DNA of 64,000 nucleotides. Source: Candidatus Dormiibacterota bacterium. Lineage in GTDB: Bacteria; Chloroflexota; Dormibacteria; Aeolococcales; Aeolococcaceae. Each line of letters opens with the position of its first letter. The first letter of the stretch is position 1. A program made the translations under genes and the position numbers. Under the pieces are notes generated by a model. It did not search any database, was not told the DNA's origin, and was given only the letters and a program-made list of their open reading frames with translations. This document shows positions 42,217 to 50,648 of the stretch, one piece after another. The stretch is taken from the NCBI GenBank assembly GCA_019245575.1, contig JAFARE010000018.1, positions 54,589-118,588 on the forward strand, written 5' to 3'.

Positions 42217-42981
42217 ATCGACTTCGGGCGGTTTGCGGGCGCGGATGATTGCGGACCCGGCGTGCTCGTGAACGCGGTGCGTTTCCTGGATCTCGACGTC
42301 CACGAAGCCGGCGTCGGCGAGAGCACCTTCGAACTCCGCTCTGGTCAGCGCACCAGCGATGCAGCCGGTCCAGGCAGCCATGTCAGCGCGGGTCGCGTCG
42401 TCCATGTCCTCGTCGGCGATGACATCCGACACGGCGAAGCGTCCTCCCGGCCGGAGCACGCGCGCTGCTTCGCGGATGACCTTGTTCTTGTCGCCCGAGA
42501 GATTGATGACACAGTTGGAAATGACCACGTCGACACTGGCATTCGGAAGCGGCATCTCCTCGATGTAGCCCTTGACGAACTCGGCGTTCGCGATGCCGGC
42601 GTCTTGCGCATTCTTCCGGGCCAACTCGAGCATCTCGTCAGTCATGTCGAGCCCGACCGCCTTACCGGTCCGTCCCACGCGACGGGCTGAAATCAGCACG
42701 TCCGCACCTCCGCCCGAACCGAGGTCGACCACGGTCTCGCCTTCGTGCAGATCGGCGACGGCGGTGGGCACCCCGCAACCGAGCGAAACCTGCAGCGCCG
42801 CCTCGGGGACACCCTCGCTCGTCGCCGTGTCGTACAGCGTGACGCCGAAGACGTCGCTGGCATCCGCGTGACTGCAGCCGCAGCTCCCGCCGCAGCAACC
42901 CGATTCCTCCTGCGTGCTCGATGCGGCCGCAGCGGCGTAGCGCTCTCGGACGGTCTCGCGGATCTCTGTCAGCTCAGCCAT
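42172..42981 (-). CDS. arsM: Arsenite methyltransferase
   Basis: A 269-residue SAM methyltransferase. Motif [11 protein letters not shown] is at about 86-95. Cysteines fit ArsM: a Cys-rich N-terminus (C29, C30, C34, C36) and the likely arsenic-binding trio C69, C157 and C207. It methylates As(III) to mono- and dimethylated species. It starts 13 bp inside the end of arsR, so it is coupled to the repressor. Its last residues ([10 protein letters not shown]) are encoded by repeat copy B. Confidence 0.93.
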   Translation of the reverse strand: MAELTEIRETVRERYAAAAASSTQEESGCCGGSCGCSHADASDVFGVTLYDTATSEGVPEAALQVSLGCGVPTAVADLHEGETVVDLGSGGGADVLISARRVGRTGKAVGLDMTDEMLELARKNAQDAGIANAEFVKGYIEEMPLPNASVDVVISNCVINLSGDKNKVIREAARVLRPGGRFAVSDVIADEDMDDATRADMAAWTGCIAGALTRAEFEGALADAGFVDVEIQETHRVHEHAGSAIIRARKPPEVDADYRPGHDRAGCGF

Positions 42982-43322
42982 GTGGACAGCTCCTTCAGTG
43001 CATCGGGGAGGACGTAGTAGTAGGCCCAGAGGCCTCTCCGTTCCGACCCTACGATCCCCGCCTCGCGCAACACCTTGAGGTGGTGCGACACGGTGGGCTG
43101 CGAGATCTCGAAGAGCGGCACCAGCTCGCAGACGCAGACGCTGCCGGCGTGCTGTCGCAGCACGTCAACGAGTTGGAGGCGGACCGGATCGCCGAGTGCC
43201 CTCGCCACCTCCGCCATACGCTCCGCCTGGCGGCGCTCGATATCCGGGTACACCACCGGTTCGCAGCAGCGCTCACCGGCGGGACGCTTTTGCTTCGGGA
43301 CGAGCTCCAGATTGATCGCCAT
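42969..43322 (-). CDS. arsR: ArsR-family arsenite-responsive repressor
   Basis: A 117-residue winged-helix repressor from ATG 43322. The metal-binding segment SVCVCELV (C63, C65) lies in the helix where As(III) is sensed in ArsR, and an additional pair C19/C20 lies near the N-terminus. The recognition helix is ISQPTVSHHLKVLREAG. It overlaps arsM, and the palindromic site at its start is its likely operator. Confidence 0.93.
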   Translation of the reverse strand: MAINLELVPKQKRPAGERCCEPVVYPDIERRQAERMAEVARALGDPVRLQLVDVLRQHAGSVCVCELVPLFEISQPTVSHHLKVLREAGIVGSERRGLWAYYYVLPDALKELSTWLS

Positions 43323-43359
43323 CAATATACGTATATCAATTGAGTTTACGTTTGTCAAT
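43321..43359. promoter_or_regulatory. Divergent ars operator region
   Basis: A perfect 12-bp palindrome ATATACGTATAT (43325-43336) lies within ATCAATATACGTATATCAAT. A second, weaker dyad follows (ATTGA at 43339-43343 and TCAAT at 43355-43359). This AT-rich site begins in the arsR start codon and precedes aqpS, so ArsR could control both directions. Confidence 0.75.
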
Positions 43360-43375
43360 CTTTACCATTCGCATC

Positions 43376-44167
43376 ATGACCGCTCGTGGCCGACCCAACG
43401 TCACTGGAGGTCGTCCGGCGCTTCAGCTTCGCCTGCTCGCGGAGTTCGTGGGCAGCGCCTTCCTCGCTGCGGTCGTGATTGGTTCCGGTATCGCTGCCCA
43501 GACGCTCAGTCCGGGGCAGGCGGGGCTCGAGCTGCTGGAGACCGCGGCGGTCACCGCGGCCGGCCTGTTCGCGATCATCCTCATGGTCGGCGCCGTCTCG
43601 GGCGGGCACCTCAACCCCGTTGTCTCGGTCGTCGACGCCGCATTCGGTGGGATCAGCTGGCGCGACGCCGCCGCCTACGCCCCGACTCAGGTAATAGGCT
43701 GCGTCGCCGGGGCGATCGCCGCCAACACCATGTTCGGCCTCAGCGCTGTGAGCATCTCGCAGCACGACCGCACCTCTGCGGGTCACTGGCTCGGCGAGGC
43801 GGTGGCCACGGTCGGCCTGCTCCTGGTGATCTTCGCCCTGGCGCGTTTCCAGCGCACGCACGTCACACCGGTGGCCGTGGGCGCCTACATCGGCGCGGCG
43901 TACTTTTTCACCAGCTCAACCGGCTTCGCCAACCCGGCCATCGCGATCGGCCGCATGTTCAGTAACACGTTCGCTGGGATCGCTCCGGCATCCGTGCCCG
44001 GATTCATGGCCGCACAGACCGTCGGCGGACTGGTCGCTGTCGGCCTCATTCGGCTCTTCTACCCCGACATGTCCGCAGCGGCGGCCGATGTGGTCCCGCC
44101 CCCCGCGGATGCCACTGCTCAGCAGTCACTGGAGGCGCCAACAACGGGGCGTCGCGCTAGAGCATGA
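43376..44167 (+). CDS. aqpS: Aquaglyceroporin of the ars operon (AqpS-like)
   Basis: A 263-residue channel with six membrane spans and two half-helices. The first pore motif is GGHLNPVVS (NPV at 80-82, altered from NPA); the second is GFANPAIAIGR (NPA at 186-188), with the selectivity-filter Arg after it. In ars operons such channels release As(III) or methylarsenite. ATG 43376 is used; an upstream TTG would include the operator. ATGA overlap with arsC. Confidence 0.9.
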   Translation: MTARGRPNVTGGRPALQLRLLAEFVGSAFLAAVVIGSGIAAQTLSPGQAGLELLETAAVTAAGLFAIILMVGAVSGGHLNPVVSVVDAAFGGISWRDAAAYAPTQVIGCVAGAIAANTMFGLSAVSISQHDRTSAGHWLGEAVATVGLLLVIFALARFQRTHVTPVAVGAYIGAAYFFTSSTGFANPAIAIGRMFSNTFAGIAPASVPGFMAAQTVGGLVAVGLIRLFYPDMSAAAADVVPPPADATAQQSLEAPTTGRRARA

Positions 44168-44553
44168 GGCAACCGTTGCCGCGCGCCCTGTTCGTCTGCG
44201 TGCGCAACGCCGGACGGTCACAAATGGCGTCAGCCTTCTGGGAGCGACTGGGCGGTGAAGCGCGATCGGCAGGATCCGCACCAGGCGATCGAGTTCATCC
44301 CCGGGTCATCGAAGTCATGCGTGAGGTTGGCATCGATCTCAGCGCTCGCACGCCCCGACCGCTCGACGACGCGGACTCGCACTGGGCTGACGTGGTCGTG
44401 ACCATGGGTTGCGGCGATGCCTGTCCGTTTATTCCAGGCAAGCGCTACGTCGACTGGGATCTGCAAGACCCGGCCGACAGGACCGTGGAAGAAGTCAGAG
44501 CGATCCGGGACGAGATCGAGCAGCGTATCGGAGAGCTGGCACGACCCGATTGA
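44164..44553 (+). CDS. arsC: Arsenate reductase, low-molecular-weight phosphatase type
   Basis: A 129-residue protein. The P-loop is C12-VRNAGRS, with C12 as nucleophile. The second cysteine pair C83/C87 in MGCGDACP fits thioredoxin-coupled arsenate reductases. It reduces As(V) to As(III), which ArsM can methylate and AqpS can pass out. It overlaps the aqpS stop by four bases. Confidence 0.92.
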   Translation: MRQPLPRALFVCVRNAGRSQMASAFWERLGGEARSAGSAPGDRVHPRVIEVMREVGIDLSARTPRPLDDADSHWADVVVTMGCGDACPFIPGKRYVDWDLQDPADRTVEEVRAIRDEIEQRIGELARPD

Positions 44554-44670
44554 GCCACCCGACCGGAACGAGCAAGTGTTCAACTTGGCGTACGCGCGCC
44601 GGTGCGAAACGAGGATTCGGACCGGCGCCTAACGGACTGCGGTCACAGGACGTTCATCTGAGCAACGCCA

Positions 44671-44764
44671 CCGTCCATGAACGTCTCGTGAACCTTTGAT
44701 GAACGTACACCCACGTTGTCACAATCCAAACCCCGCGCGATCGTGGCCGGACCGTTGATCAGCC
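44671..44764 (+). repeat. Dispersed repeat, copy C
   Basis: About 94 nt downstream of arsC. ACGTTCAT (44650-44657) and ATGAACGT (44676-44683) form an 8-bp inverted repeat at its left side. The right part, TGATGAACGTACACCC...AACCCCGCGCGATCGTGGCCGG, closely matches copy B; the left part ATGAACGTCTCGTGAAC matches copy A. Confidence 0.7.
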
Positions 44765-44903
44765 TGCGGACTTCAGCTGGTCGACCGTGAGCTGCTTCGC
44801 CTGTCGGGCGCGTAGTCGTCGCCGCTCAGGAGGTTGACGGGCCCGGAAGGTCTCGGGAGAGCCTCGGGATAACCCGACCAATGCGCAAATGCTGATCCCT
44901 TCA

Positions 44904-44922
44904 GTTGCATCTGTGGCATCTC
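44904..44922. repeat. Short repeat, copy 1
   Basis: GTTGCATCTGTGGCATCTC, two bases from the stop codon of the minus-strand immunity-like gene. It matches 45789-45807 at 17 of 19 positions. Confidence 0.6.
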
Positions 44923-44924
44923 TA

Positions 44925-45230
44925 TCACCCCTCAACCGGCTCCTCCAAATCGCGAGCGAGTCCCGTAAGCCACTCGCGCGCCGTTATCTCGTCTTTCCAA
45001 GGATCGTAGAAAAGCGAATAGTCCTTCGTCAGGACTGCGCGCAACTGCTCATCGGTGAGCGGCGTGCTGAGCAGGTCTTGGATCTCAACGACTACCTGTG
45101 CGACGGCTTCGGGCCGTGCCGTCCGGAGGAACTTCTTCACCGCGTCGGAGCGAGTTCGGGACTCCTCCCGCCAGTCGGGATGGAAGTAGCCCAAGAAAAG
45201 GTCTTGCAACGCGTAGTAGCGAGGCATCAT
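44925..45230 (-). CDS. Immunity-like protein (contact-dependent inhibition, CdiI-type)
   Basis: A 101-residue protein. The pattern YYALQDLFLGYFHPDWREES, then DAVKKFL, EIQDLLSTPLTDEQLRAVL and REWLTGLARDLEE resembles small helical immunity proteins of contact-dependent growth inhibition systems (CdiI_2-like). No toxin gene is next to it. Start at ATG 45230 or 45227, overlapping the stop of the upstream gene. The longer frame to 45413 is not supported. Confidence 0.5.
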   Translation of the reverse strand: MMPRYYALQDLFLGYFHPDWREESRTRSDAVKKFLRTARPEAVAQVVVEIQDLLSTPLTDEQLRAVLTKDYSLFYDPWKDEITAREWLTGLARDLEEPVEG

Positions 45231-45700
45231 GGCGCGACGTATCCGGTGATTAAGTAATAGCCAAGCGGAGACGCCGGATTGGCTTCCGGCACGCCTATTG
45301 CGCTCGATCCCTCGACGGATGAATTCGCTCCGGCGTACAAGATTCGACCGATAGAACTCTCGAAACTCGCTGCGAACGCCTGCCGAGAGCCAGCAGCCGC
45401 GGTCGACAGCCATGACTGGATTCCCGCCGAGTTGGCCGCCTGTAGATCGCTCAAAGCACTCTCAGCCGTGGCGCGTACGACAGACCACGGCGGCCAATCG
45501 ACCCTCAGCTCGCGAACACCGTGGAACGCAAGTTCCGTTGCCCTCCCATCAATGGTTGCGGTCTCGCGCATCACCAAGGTCAACTGGAGTTCCTTCGTGG
45601 CTCCTGGCCTATCGAGCTGCTCGATCAAGAACTGCTGCAAGATCGGGTACGAGCTGGGCTTTAGGCTGTGGAAGCGAGCAATCGGATCATCCTCCATCAC
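45227..45700 (-). CDS. Hypothetical protein upstream of the CdiI-like gene
   Basis: Up to 157 residues from an ATG-ATG start. The N-terminal half has a strand-rich pattern with AFHGVRELRVDWPPWSVVRA, which recalls small immunity or DUF proteins encoded beside polymorphic toxins. From about residue 85 the composition becomes Ala/Ser-rich and unlike that family, so degeneration or a frame change is possible. Its stop overlaps the next start. Confidence 0.5.
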   Translation of the reverse strand: MMEDDPIARFHSLKPSSYPILQQFLIEQLDRPGATKELQLTLVMRETATIDGRATELAFHGVRELRVDWPPWSVVRATAESALSDLQAANSAGIQSWLSTAAAGSRQAFAASFESSIGRILYAGANSSVEGSSAIGVPEANPASPLGYYLITGYVAP

Positions 45701-45788
45701 GGCTCATATTCCCCTGGGATGTGGCTACCCGTTTCCATGCCAACTTCATAGCCTGGCCGTATTCAAACGTGTGGTGCCGCCGTCGGCG

Positions 45789-45807
45789 GTTACATCTGTG
45801 ACATCTC
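45789..45807. repeat. Short repeat, copy 2
   Basis: GTTACATCTGTGACATCTC, overlapping the stop codon of the minus-strand gene at 45806. See copy 1 at 44904-44922. Confidence 0.6.
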
Positions 45808-46066
45808 ACCGCATGGACTGGACGGACTGCCGCCACGCCTCTTCAAACTGTTCCTCCGTGATCTCATCCGCCGGTCCAAGCCCCAGCGCCGAGAGCGGCT
45901 GATCGACTAGCCCCGGCCCGATCTCTGGATGGTATTCAGTCCGAGAATCAAACCAGCGTTCCCCGTAACGCTCAACCTGGCGCGTCGCCGTTTCCCCGTC
46001 GAACTCCATGTACACGACGCCGTGGCCCAGATCCGATTCAGCGTCTCGCGCGAAGTAGCGCCTCAT
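45806..46066 (-). CDS. Small immunity-like hypothetical protein
   Basis: An 86-residue protein. The pattern HGVVYMEFDGETATRQVERY, LVDQPLSALG and DEITEEQFEEAWRQS resembles DUF6881-like or other small immunity-type proteins. ATG 46066 is chosen; the frame continues upstream without homology. It is the third orphan immunity-like gene in a row. Confidence 0.5.
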   Translation of the reverse strand: MRRYFARDAESDLGHGVVYMEFDGETATRQVERYGERWFDSRTEYHPEIGPGLVDQPLSALGLGPADEITEEQFEEAWRQSVQSMR

Positions 46067-46760
46067 GGCATCGACCCCCACCCAACGATCCGCTGACTGA
46101 TGTCGAGCGCGTCGGTGCCTGGAACGCGCCCATGTGTGTGTCTCCCCGCCCATCGCGATCGACCCGCGAGGCGCCAGTGGTTCAGATGTGTCCGTGCGAG
46201 TCGGTCGCCCGCGGTGCAGACCACCGCGGCGGGTGACTATGGCACAGCTTCTCGCTTCGTCAAGACACACCCGAATTCGGCTTCACCTATCTGCACAGAA
46301 CCCTTACGGATCTTTACCGGCGAGGTCTCGGGCCGGGCGCCAGCGGCGGACTTGCCGCCGCATCAAGGTCGAACCGTTCGGGCGCGCCTCGTCGACGGGA
46401 CGAAGACGCCAGCGCCGGTCGTCAACGGCGGTGGCACATCAGAGACGCCCCGCATGTAGACACCTCTGTTGCGTCGTGCACAAGTGGTTGCCTGCGATGA
46501 CGCTCATCGGCAGTGCAGCCACCACATGAGACGTGCAGAAGCGCGTCGCCCTAAGCTACAGACAGTATTGACTAAAGCTCGGACCGGGAACTCGAAGCGC
46601 GCACCGCTTGTCCCCTCAGATCGGCAACTCCAGCCATCCCTCGGCGCGCCTGCCGCGAAAAACGACAGCGGACGGATGTACGAATACGCGAAGCCTGCCG
46701 TACGCCCTCGACTCAAGGGCCTGAGTGGCTTGGCGTTCAGGGCTTGTATTCTGACAACGC
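46067..46760. other. Gene-poor region next to tRNA-Arg
   Basis: About 690 nt. Only short, overlapping, mutually inconsistent open frames occur, and none resembles a known protein. It borders the 3' end of tRNA-Arg, a place where integrative elements often decay. No integrase, inverted repeat or duplicated tRNA end was found. Confidence 0.55.
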
Positions 46761-46836
<76 letters not shown>

Positions 46837-46884
46837 TAGCGAAAGCTCAGGATACCGCGACGCAAACCGAGTCCCGGACCGCCG

Positions 46885-47193
46885 TCAGTCGGAATCGTCT
46901 CCCGCGAACATCAGCGTGTCCTGCACGTCGTAGAGCGCATCCATCCACTCGGCGATCGCCACCGGCTCGACTGCGCGCAGCTCCAGCGGATGCGGGCCGG
47001 AGGCGATGACGGCGGTGGCGCGCCCCTTGAGCTCGATCGGCACCTCGGCCTCGTCGGCCAGGTTCAGCTTCTCGAACTCCTCGATCAGATCATCGATGCG
47101 ATGAATCTGCTCCCTGCGCGCCATCCTCGCCCGCTTCTCCGCGAGCCAGTGCTCCTGGAGCTCCCCGATCTCCAGGCAGGTCTCTTCGATCAT
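46885..47193 (-). CDS. Small hypothetical acidic protein
   Basis: A 102-residue protein from ATG 47193, with GGAGG upstream. The N-terminal 55 residues are charged and helical, with coiled-coil potential (CLEIGELQEHWLAEKRARMA, RIDDLIEEFEKLN). The rest has a strand pattern (IELKGRATAVIASGPHPLEL) and an acidic end. Divergent from the biotin ligase gene. Function unknown. Confidence 0.65.
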   Translation of the reverse strand: MIEETCLEIGELQEHWLAEKRARMARREQIHRIDDLIEEFEKLNLADEAEVPIELKGRATAVIASGPHPLELRAVEPVAIAEWMDALYDVQDTLMFAGDDSD

Positions 47194-47257
47194 GCTGCCT
47201 CCACCCTCTGCTGACCACCCTTTGTTCAGCGGGGAAATCCTATTGCCGATTGGAAAC

Positions 47258-48010
47258 ATGGTCAAGCAACGAAATTTCGACGTTCACCACGTCCAGCGCA
47301 CGGACAGCACCCAGGACGAGGTGCGCGCCGCCGCCAGTCGACGCGCCGGAGACGGCTGGTGCTGCGTGGCCGAGGAGCAGACGGCGGGACGCGGCCGCCT
47401 GGGCCGGAGGTGGGTGGCGCCTCCGGGCACGAGCCTCCTCGCGTCCGTCCTGCTTCGCCTCCCGGCCGATCGCCTCGAGGGCGTGCCCTTCGCCGGCGGG
47501 CTGGCCACGCTCGACGCCCTCGAGCGCACGGCGGGCGTCCATGCCCGGCTCAAATGGCCGAACGACGTGCTGGCCGGCGGCGGCAAGGTGGCCGGACTGC
47601 TCGCCGAGGTCGTGTCCGCATCCGGCGAATCCCCGGCGGCCGTCGCCCTCGGCCTCGGCGTCAATCTGAGCGTGCCTGAATTCCCGCCCGGCATCGCAGG
47701 CGTGAGCTTGCACACCCTCGCCGCGAGACCGCCCAGCCGCGACGCCGTCCTCGACGCCTGGCTGGACGCGCTCGGCCGCCGGCTCGCCGCGCTGGAAGCA
47801 CGCGGGCTCGCCGCGCTCCTGCCCGACTGGCGGCAAGCGGCGGCCGGGCTCGGCGCCCCCGTCACCGTGACCACGCCGTCGGCCACGATCAGCGGTCTGG
47901 CGCTTGACGTCGCCGAGGATGGGGCGCTCCTGGTTCAGACCGACGCGGGCGTGCGCCGCTTTCTGGCGGGCGACGTCAGCCTGGGAGGCGCCGCGGCCTG
48001 GCTCAGCTGA
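47258..48010 (+). CDS. birA: Biotin-[acetyl-CoA-carboxylase] ligase
   Basis: A 250-residue class I-type biotin protein ligase without an N-terminal DNA-binding domain. The biotinyl-AMP loop AGRGRLGRRW is at about 43-52, and KWPNDV near 101-106. The C-terminal SH3-like domain contains ISGLALDVAEDGALLVQ. It would biotinylate the acyl-CoA carboxylase carrier protein. ATG 47258 is chosen; the longer frame lies antisense to the divergent gene. It overlaps the cupredoxin stop in a convergent manner. Confidence 0.92.
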   Translation: MVKQRNFDVHHVQRTDSTQDEVRAAASRRAGDGWCCVAEEQTAGRGRLGRRWVAPPGTSLLASVLLRLPADRLEGVPFAGGLATLDALERTAGVHARLKWPNDVLAGGGKVAGLLAEVVSASGESPAAVALGLGVNLSVPEFPPGIAGVSLHTLAARPPSRDAVLDAWLDALGRRLAALEARGLAALLPDWRQAAAGLGAPVTVTTPSATISGLALDVAEDGALLVQTDAGVRRFLAGDVSLGGAAAWLS

Positions 48011-48419
48011 CGGTGAGCGTCCCGTTCATGCCGGGATGGATCGTGCACTTGTACGTGTAGGTTCCGGCCTGGGTGAACTTCACCTGCCAATTGGAGCCCG
48101 GGGCGATCTGGGCGTCGTCGAGGCAGGATGCATTGGACGAGTCGAAGGTGATGGTGTGCGCCACACTCCCCGCGTTGGTCCACTGCACCACCTGGCCCAC
48201 GTGCGCCGTCTGCGAGGTGGGCGCGAACTGCAGCTGGTCGTTGGCGTCGATCTTGACCTGGCCGGTGCCGAGGCTGACGCCCGCCGTACCGGAGGTGCAG
48301 CCGCCGCCTCCGCTGGAGGACGACCCGCCCGGCGGGCCGTTGCCGCAGGCAGCCATCGCCGACGCCAGCACGACGCCGGCGCCGACCACGAGCGGGCGAA
48401 AACCATTCCCTCGTCTCAT
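48003..48419 (-). CDS. Blue-copper (plastocyanin-like) lipoprotein
   Basis: A 138-residue protein. Signal peptide and lipobox end at C25 (AMAAC), followed by a Ser/Gly linker. Type I copper ligands are visible: H88 in VAHTITFD, and C125, H128 and M131 in YKCTIHPGM. It probably carries electrons at the outer face of the membrane, between the bc complex and the oxidase. It stands at the downstream end of the oxidase operon. Confidence 0.9.
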   Translation of the reverse strand: MRRGNGFRPLVVGAGVVLASAMAACGNGPPGGSSSSGGGGCTSGTAGVSLGTGQVKIDANDQLQFAPTSQTAHVGQVVQWTNAGSVAHTITFDSSNASCLDDAQIAPGSNWQVKFTQAGTYTYKCTIHPGMNGTLTVS

Positions 48420-48466
48420 CGCAGCTCCTCCGCGCCCATCCTAAAAAATCCGCACGCCGTCACGCG

Positions 48467-49321
48467 TCAGTGCCCTGGCCGCAGCGCCCCGGCGAGGTGC
48501 GCCGCCGCCTCCTCTTCGTCGCGCGCGCTGTCGCCGAGGAGCCGCACGAACACGATGACGATGGCCACGAAGTAGATGATGTTGCCCAGGCCGAGCATCA
48601 GCACGCCGCCGATCTGCTGGTCGAACACGGGCGAGATTCCCCAGAGCCGCGGCGCGTGGATGTAGAAGTCGTAGAAGGCAGCCGGCGAGAGGGCGAAGAT
48701 CAGGCCCAGCACCGTGGGCGGGATCCCGGAGACGACCAGCACGGCGATCTTCGTCAGCGGCGACACCAGTCGCGTCGCGGCGCTGCGCACCGGCTCGACG
48801 ATGGTCCACCAGAAGAGGATGCCCACCGCCATGAAGCTGAGGTGCTCGACGATGTGTACCGGCAGTGCGGTGAGCGTGGTGTTGTACAGCGCGGGGATGT
48901 GCCAGACGAGCATCACCACGTTGAACAGCACGAGCGCGACCCACGGACGGGTGACGAACCACCACGCTCGGCGCACGCGCGCGTATCGACCGGATGGCGG
49001 CGACTGCGCACCGGCGATGCCGAGCAGCAGCAGCGGCGGCGCGACCATCATCAGCATCAGGTGCTGCAGCATGTGGACGCTGAACAGGTACTCGTCGCCG
49101 CCGCGGTCGATGGGTGACTGCAGCGCCAGAAATGCGACGAGCATTCCCGCGGCGAAGCAGACCGGGCGGCTGCGCGCGCTGCGAAACCACGGGCTCACGT
49201 CGTCGGAGCCGCGCAGCACGCCGCGCCGCCACAGCAGCACGTAGGCGACAACCAGCGCGACCAGACCGCAGAGGACGGTGGGCTCCCAGGACCAGTCGAG
49301 GAGCCCCAGGTGACCCGTCAG
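48467..49321 (-). CDS. ctaG: Cytochrome c oxidase assembly protein CtaG (caa3 type)
   Basis: About 284 residues and seven hydrophobic spans, with the CtaG_caa3 signature SVHMLQHLMLMMVAPPLLLLG and HIVEHLSFMAVGILFWW. It helps copper insertion into the oxidase. The most likely start is CTG 49321: GGAGGAG lies eight bases upstream, and CTG overlaps the stop of the preceding gene (CTGA). The nearest ATG (49375) would lie inside that gene. Confidence 0.88.
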   Translation of the reverse strand: MTGHLGLLDWSWEPTVLCGLVALVVAYVLLWRRGVLRGSDDVSPWFRSARSRPVCFAAGMLVAFLALQSPIDRGGDEYLFSVHMLQHLMLMMVAPPLLLLGIAGAQSPPSGRYARVRRAWWFVTRPWVALVLFNVVMLVWHIPALYNTTLTALPVHIVEHLSFMAVGILFWWTIVEPVRSAATRLVSPLTKIAVLVVSGIPPTVLGLIFALSPAAFYDFYIHAPRLWGISPVFDQQIGGVLMLGLGNIIYFVAIVIVFVRLLGDSARDEEEAAAHLAGALRPGH

Positions 49322-49593
49322 TTGTGCGACTCCTCCGGGAGCTCGCGAAACTCGCGCACCGCGCCGCGTGCCCATACCGCGCAGGACGCGATGACGCCGA
49401 GGAGGCCGATCAGCCACATGGTGGGACCCAGGGTGTTGCGGATGTCGCCCAGCAGGCCGACGAACAGCACGGCGAGCGACAGCGCCGCGAAGATCGGCGC
49501 TCCGCTGTTGGGCGGCATGTGGATGTGGCTGTGCGCCTCCCCCGCGTCGGGTTCGGCCGCCGCATCCAGCGCGTGCTCGCTCTCTTCGCTCAT
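49318..49593 (-). CDS. Cytochrome c oxidase subunit IV-like protein
   Basis: A 91-residue protein. The N-terminal 33 residues are acidic and His-rich (GEAHSHIHMPPNSG), followed by two membrane spans (about 34-52 and 60-76). The HMPPNSxxP motif before TM1 is characteristic of small subunit IV-like proteins of caa3-type oxidases. It lies between the 39-residue small protein and ctaG. Confidence 0.8.
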   Translation of the reverse strand: MSEESEHALDAAAEPDAGEAHSHIHMPPNSGAPIFAALSLAVLFVGLLGDIRNTLGPTMWLIGLLGVIASCAVWARGAVREFRELPEESHN

Positions 49594-49600
49594 GGCTGCG

Positions 49601-49720
49601 CTACTTGATGACTCCGAGGTAAATCGACGCCCACGCGAACGTCGCGCCGATGAGGGCGAGCACCAGGATGAACAGGGAGATCCCGAAGCGGATGTTGCGG
49701 CGGGCGAGCTTCCGATCCAT
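49601..49720 (-). CDS. 39-residue single-span protein of the oxidase operon
   Basis: ATG 49720 has GGAGG directly upstream; stop TAG 49603-49601. The sequence begins MDRKLARRNIRF, then one hydrophobic helix (about 13-36, LFILVLALIGATFAWASIYL). The basic N-terminus predicts Nin-Cout. It lies seven bases from the subunit IV-like gene, between ctaB and ctaG. Probably a small accessory subunit of the oxidase. Confidence 0.75.
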   Translation of the reverse strand: MDRKLARRNIRFGISLFILVLALIGATFAWASIYLGVIK

Positions 49721-49736
49721 GGCTACCTCCTCCGGC

Positions 49737-50648
49737 TCAGCTTCCCAGCGCGACCCGGTCCACGGCCATCACGACGAAGAGCAGAGCCAGGTACACCATC
49801 GAATAGTAGAAAAGGCGGCGCGCCGAACGCGCTGACGGATGCCGGACCGCGTCGATGGCGAGCACGAGCAGCACGCCGTCCAGCGCCGCCGCTCCCACGG
49901 AGTACACGGCACCGAAGGAGCGCGTGAGCGCCGGCAGTGCGGTGACCACGATCAGGATCAGCGTGTACAGCAGGATCTGCTGCCGGGTCCGCTGGTCGCC
50001 CGCCACCACCGGCAGCATCGGGACACCGGCGCGCTGATAGTCGCCGCGCACCAGCAGGGCCAGAGCCCAGAAGTGCGGCGGCGTCCAGTAGAATACGATG
50101 GCGAACAGGAAGATCGCGGTGAGCGCGAGGTGTCCCTGCACCGCCGCCCAGCCCACGAGCGGCGGGATGGCCCCGGCGGCGCCGCCGATGACGATGTTCT
50201 GCATCGACGACCGCTTCAGCCACATCGTGTAGACCAGCACGTAGAAAAGGAATGCGGAGAGCGTCAGACACGCGGCGAGCAGGTTGACCGCGGCCGACAG
50301 CAACACGAACGACGCGACCGCGAGCGCGATGCCGAAGCCGAGCGCCTGAGCCGGCTCGATGCGCCCCGACGGCAACGGTCGGTGACGGGTGCGGCCCATG
50401 GCGCCGTCGATGTCCCGGTCGAACCAGCAGTTGACCGCGTTGGCTCCGGCGGCGGCGAGCCATCCGCCCAGCACCGTGGCGATGACGATCGTCCAGTCGG
50501 GCCAGCCGCGCTGAGCCATGACCATCGCGGCCACCGCGGTAATCTCGAGCAGCACCACGACGCGCGGCTTGGTGAGTGCGATGTAGTCACGCGCGACCGC
50601 GAGGACGTTGCGCCGGGCGACACGGTCGACTCTGACTGCGATGCTCAC
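49737..50648 (-). CDS. ctaB: Protoheme IX farnesyltransferase
   Basis: About 303 residues with nine membrane spans. The prenyl-diphosphate-binding motif NCWFDRDIDGAMGRTRHRPL (two Asp-rich signatures) and GDYQRAGVPMLPVV are typical of CtaB/COX10. It converts heme B to heme O. GTG 50648 overlaps the ctaA stop (GTGA). The longer upstream frame is antisense to ctaA. Confidence 0.94.
   Translation of the reverse strand: MSIAVRVDRVARRNVLAVARDYIALTKPRVVVLLEITAVAAMVMAQRGWPDWTIVIATVLGGWLAAAGANAVNCWFDRDIDGAMGRTRHRPLPSGRIEPAQALGFGIALAVASFVLLSAAVNLLAACLTLSAFLFYVLVYTMWLKRSSMQNIVIGGAAGAIPPLVGWAAVQGHLALTAIFLFAIVFYWTPPHFWALALLVRGDYQRAGVPMLPVVAGDQRTRQQILLYTLILIVVTALPALTRSFGAVYSVGAAALDGVLLVLAIDAVRHPSARSARRLFYYSMVYLALLFVVMAVDRVALGS

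Larger units (their letters stand above)
44554..44924. other. Intergenic region with repeats
   Basis: A 371-nt stretch after arsC without a convincing gene. It contains dispersed repeat copy C and ends with a 19-nt short repeat next to the stop of the immunity-like gene. Remaining sequence is unassigned. Confidence 0.6.

Noticed and set aside
36000..46760. Intact mobile element in the accessory region
   Set aside because: No transposase, integrase or phage gene is recognisable; only short repeats and a pseudogene hint at past mobility.
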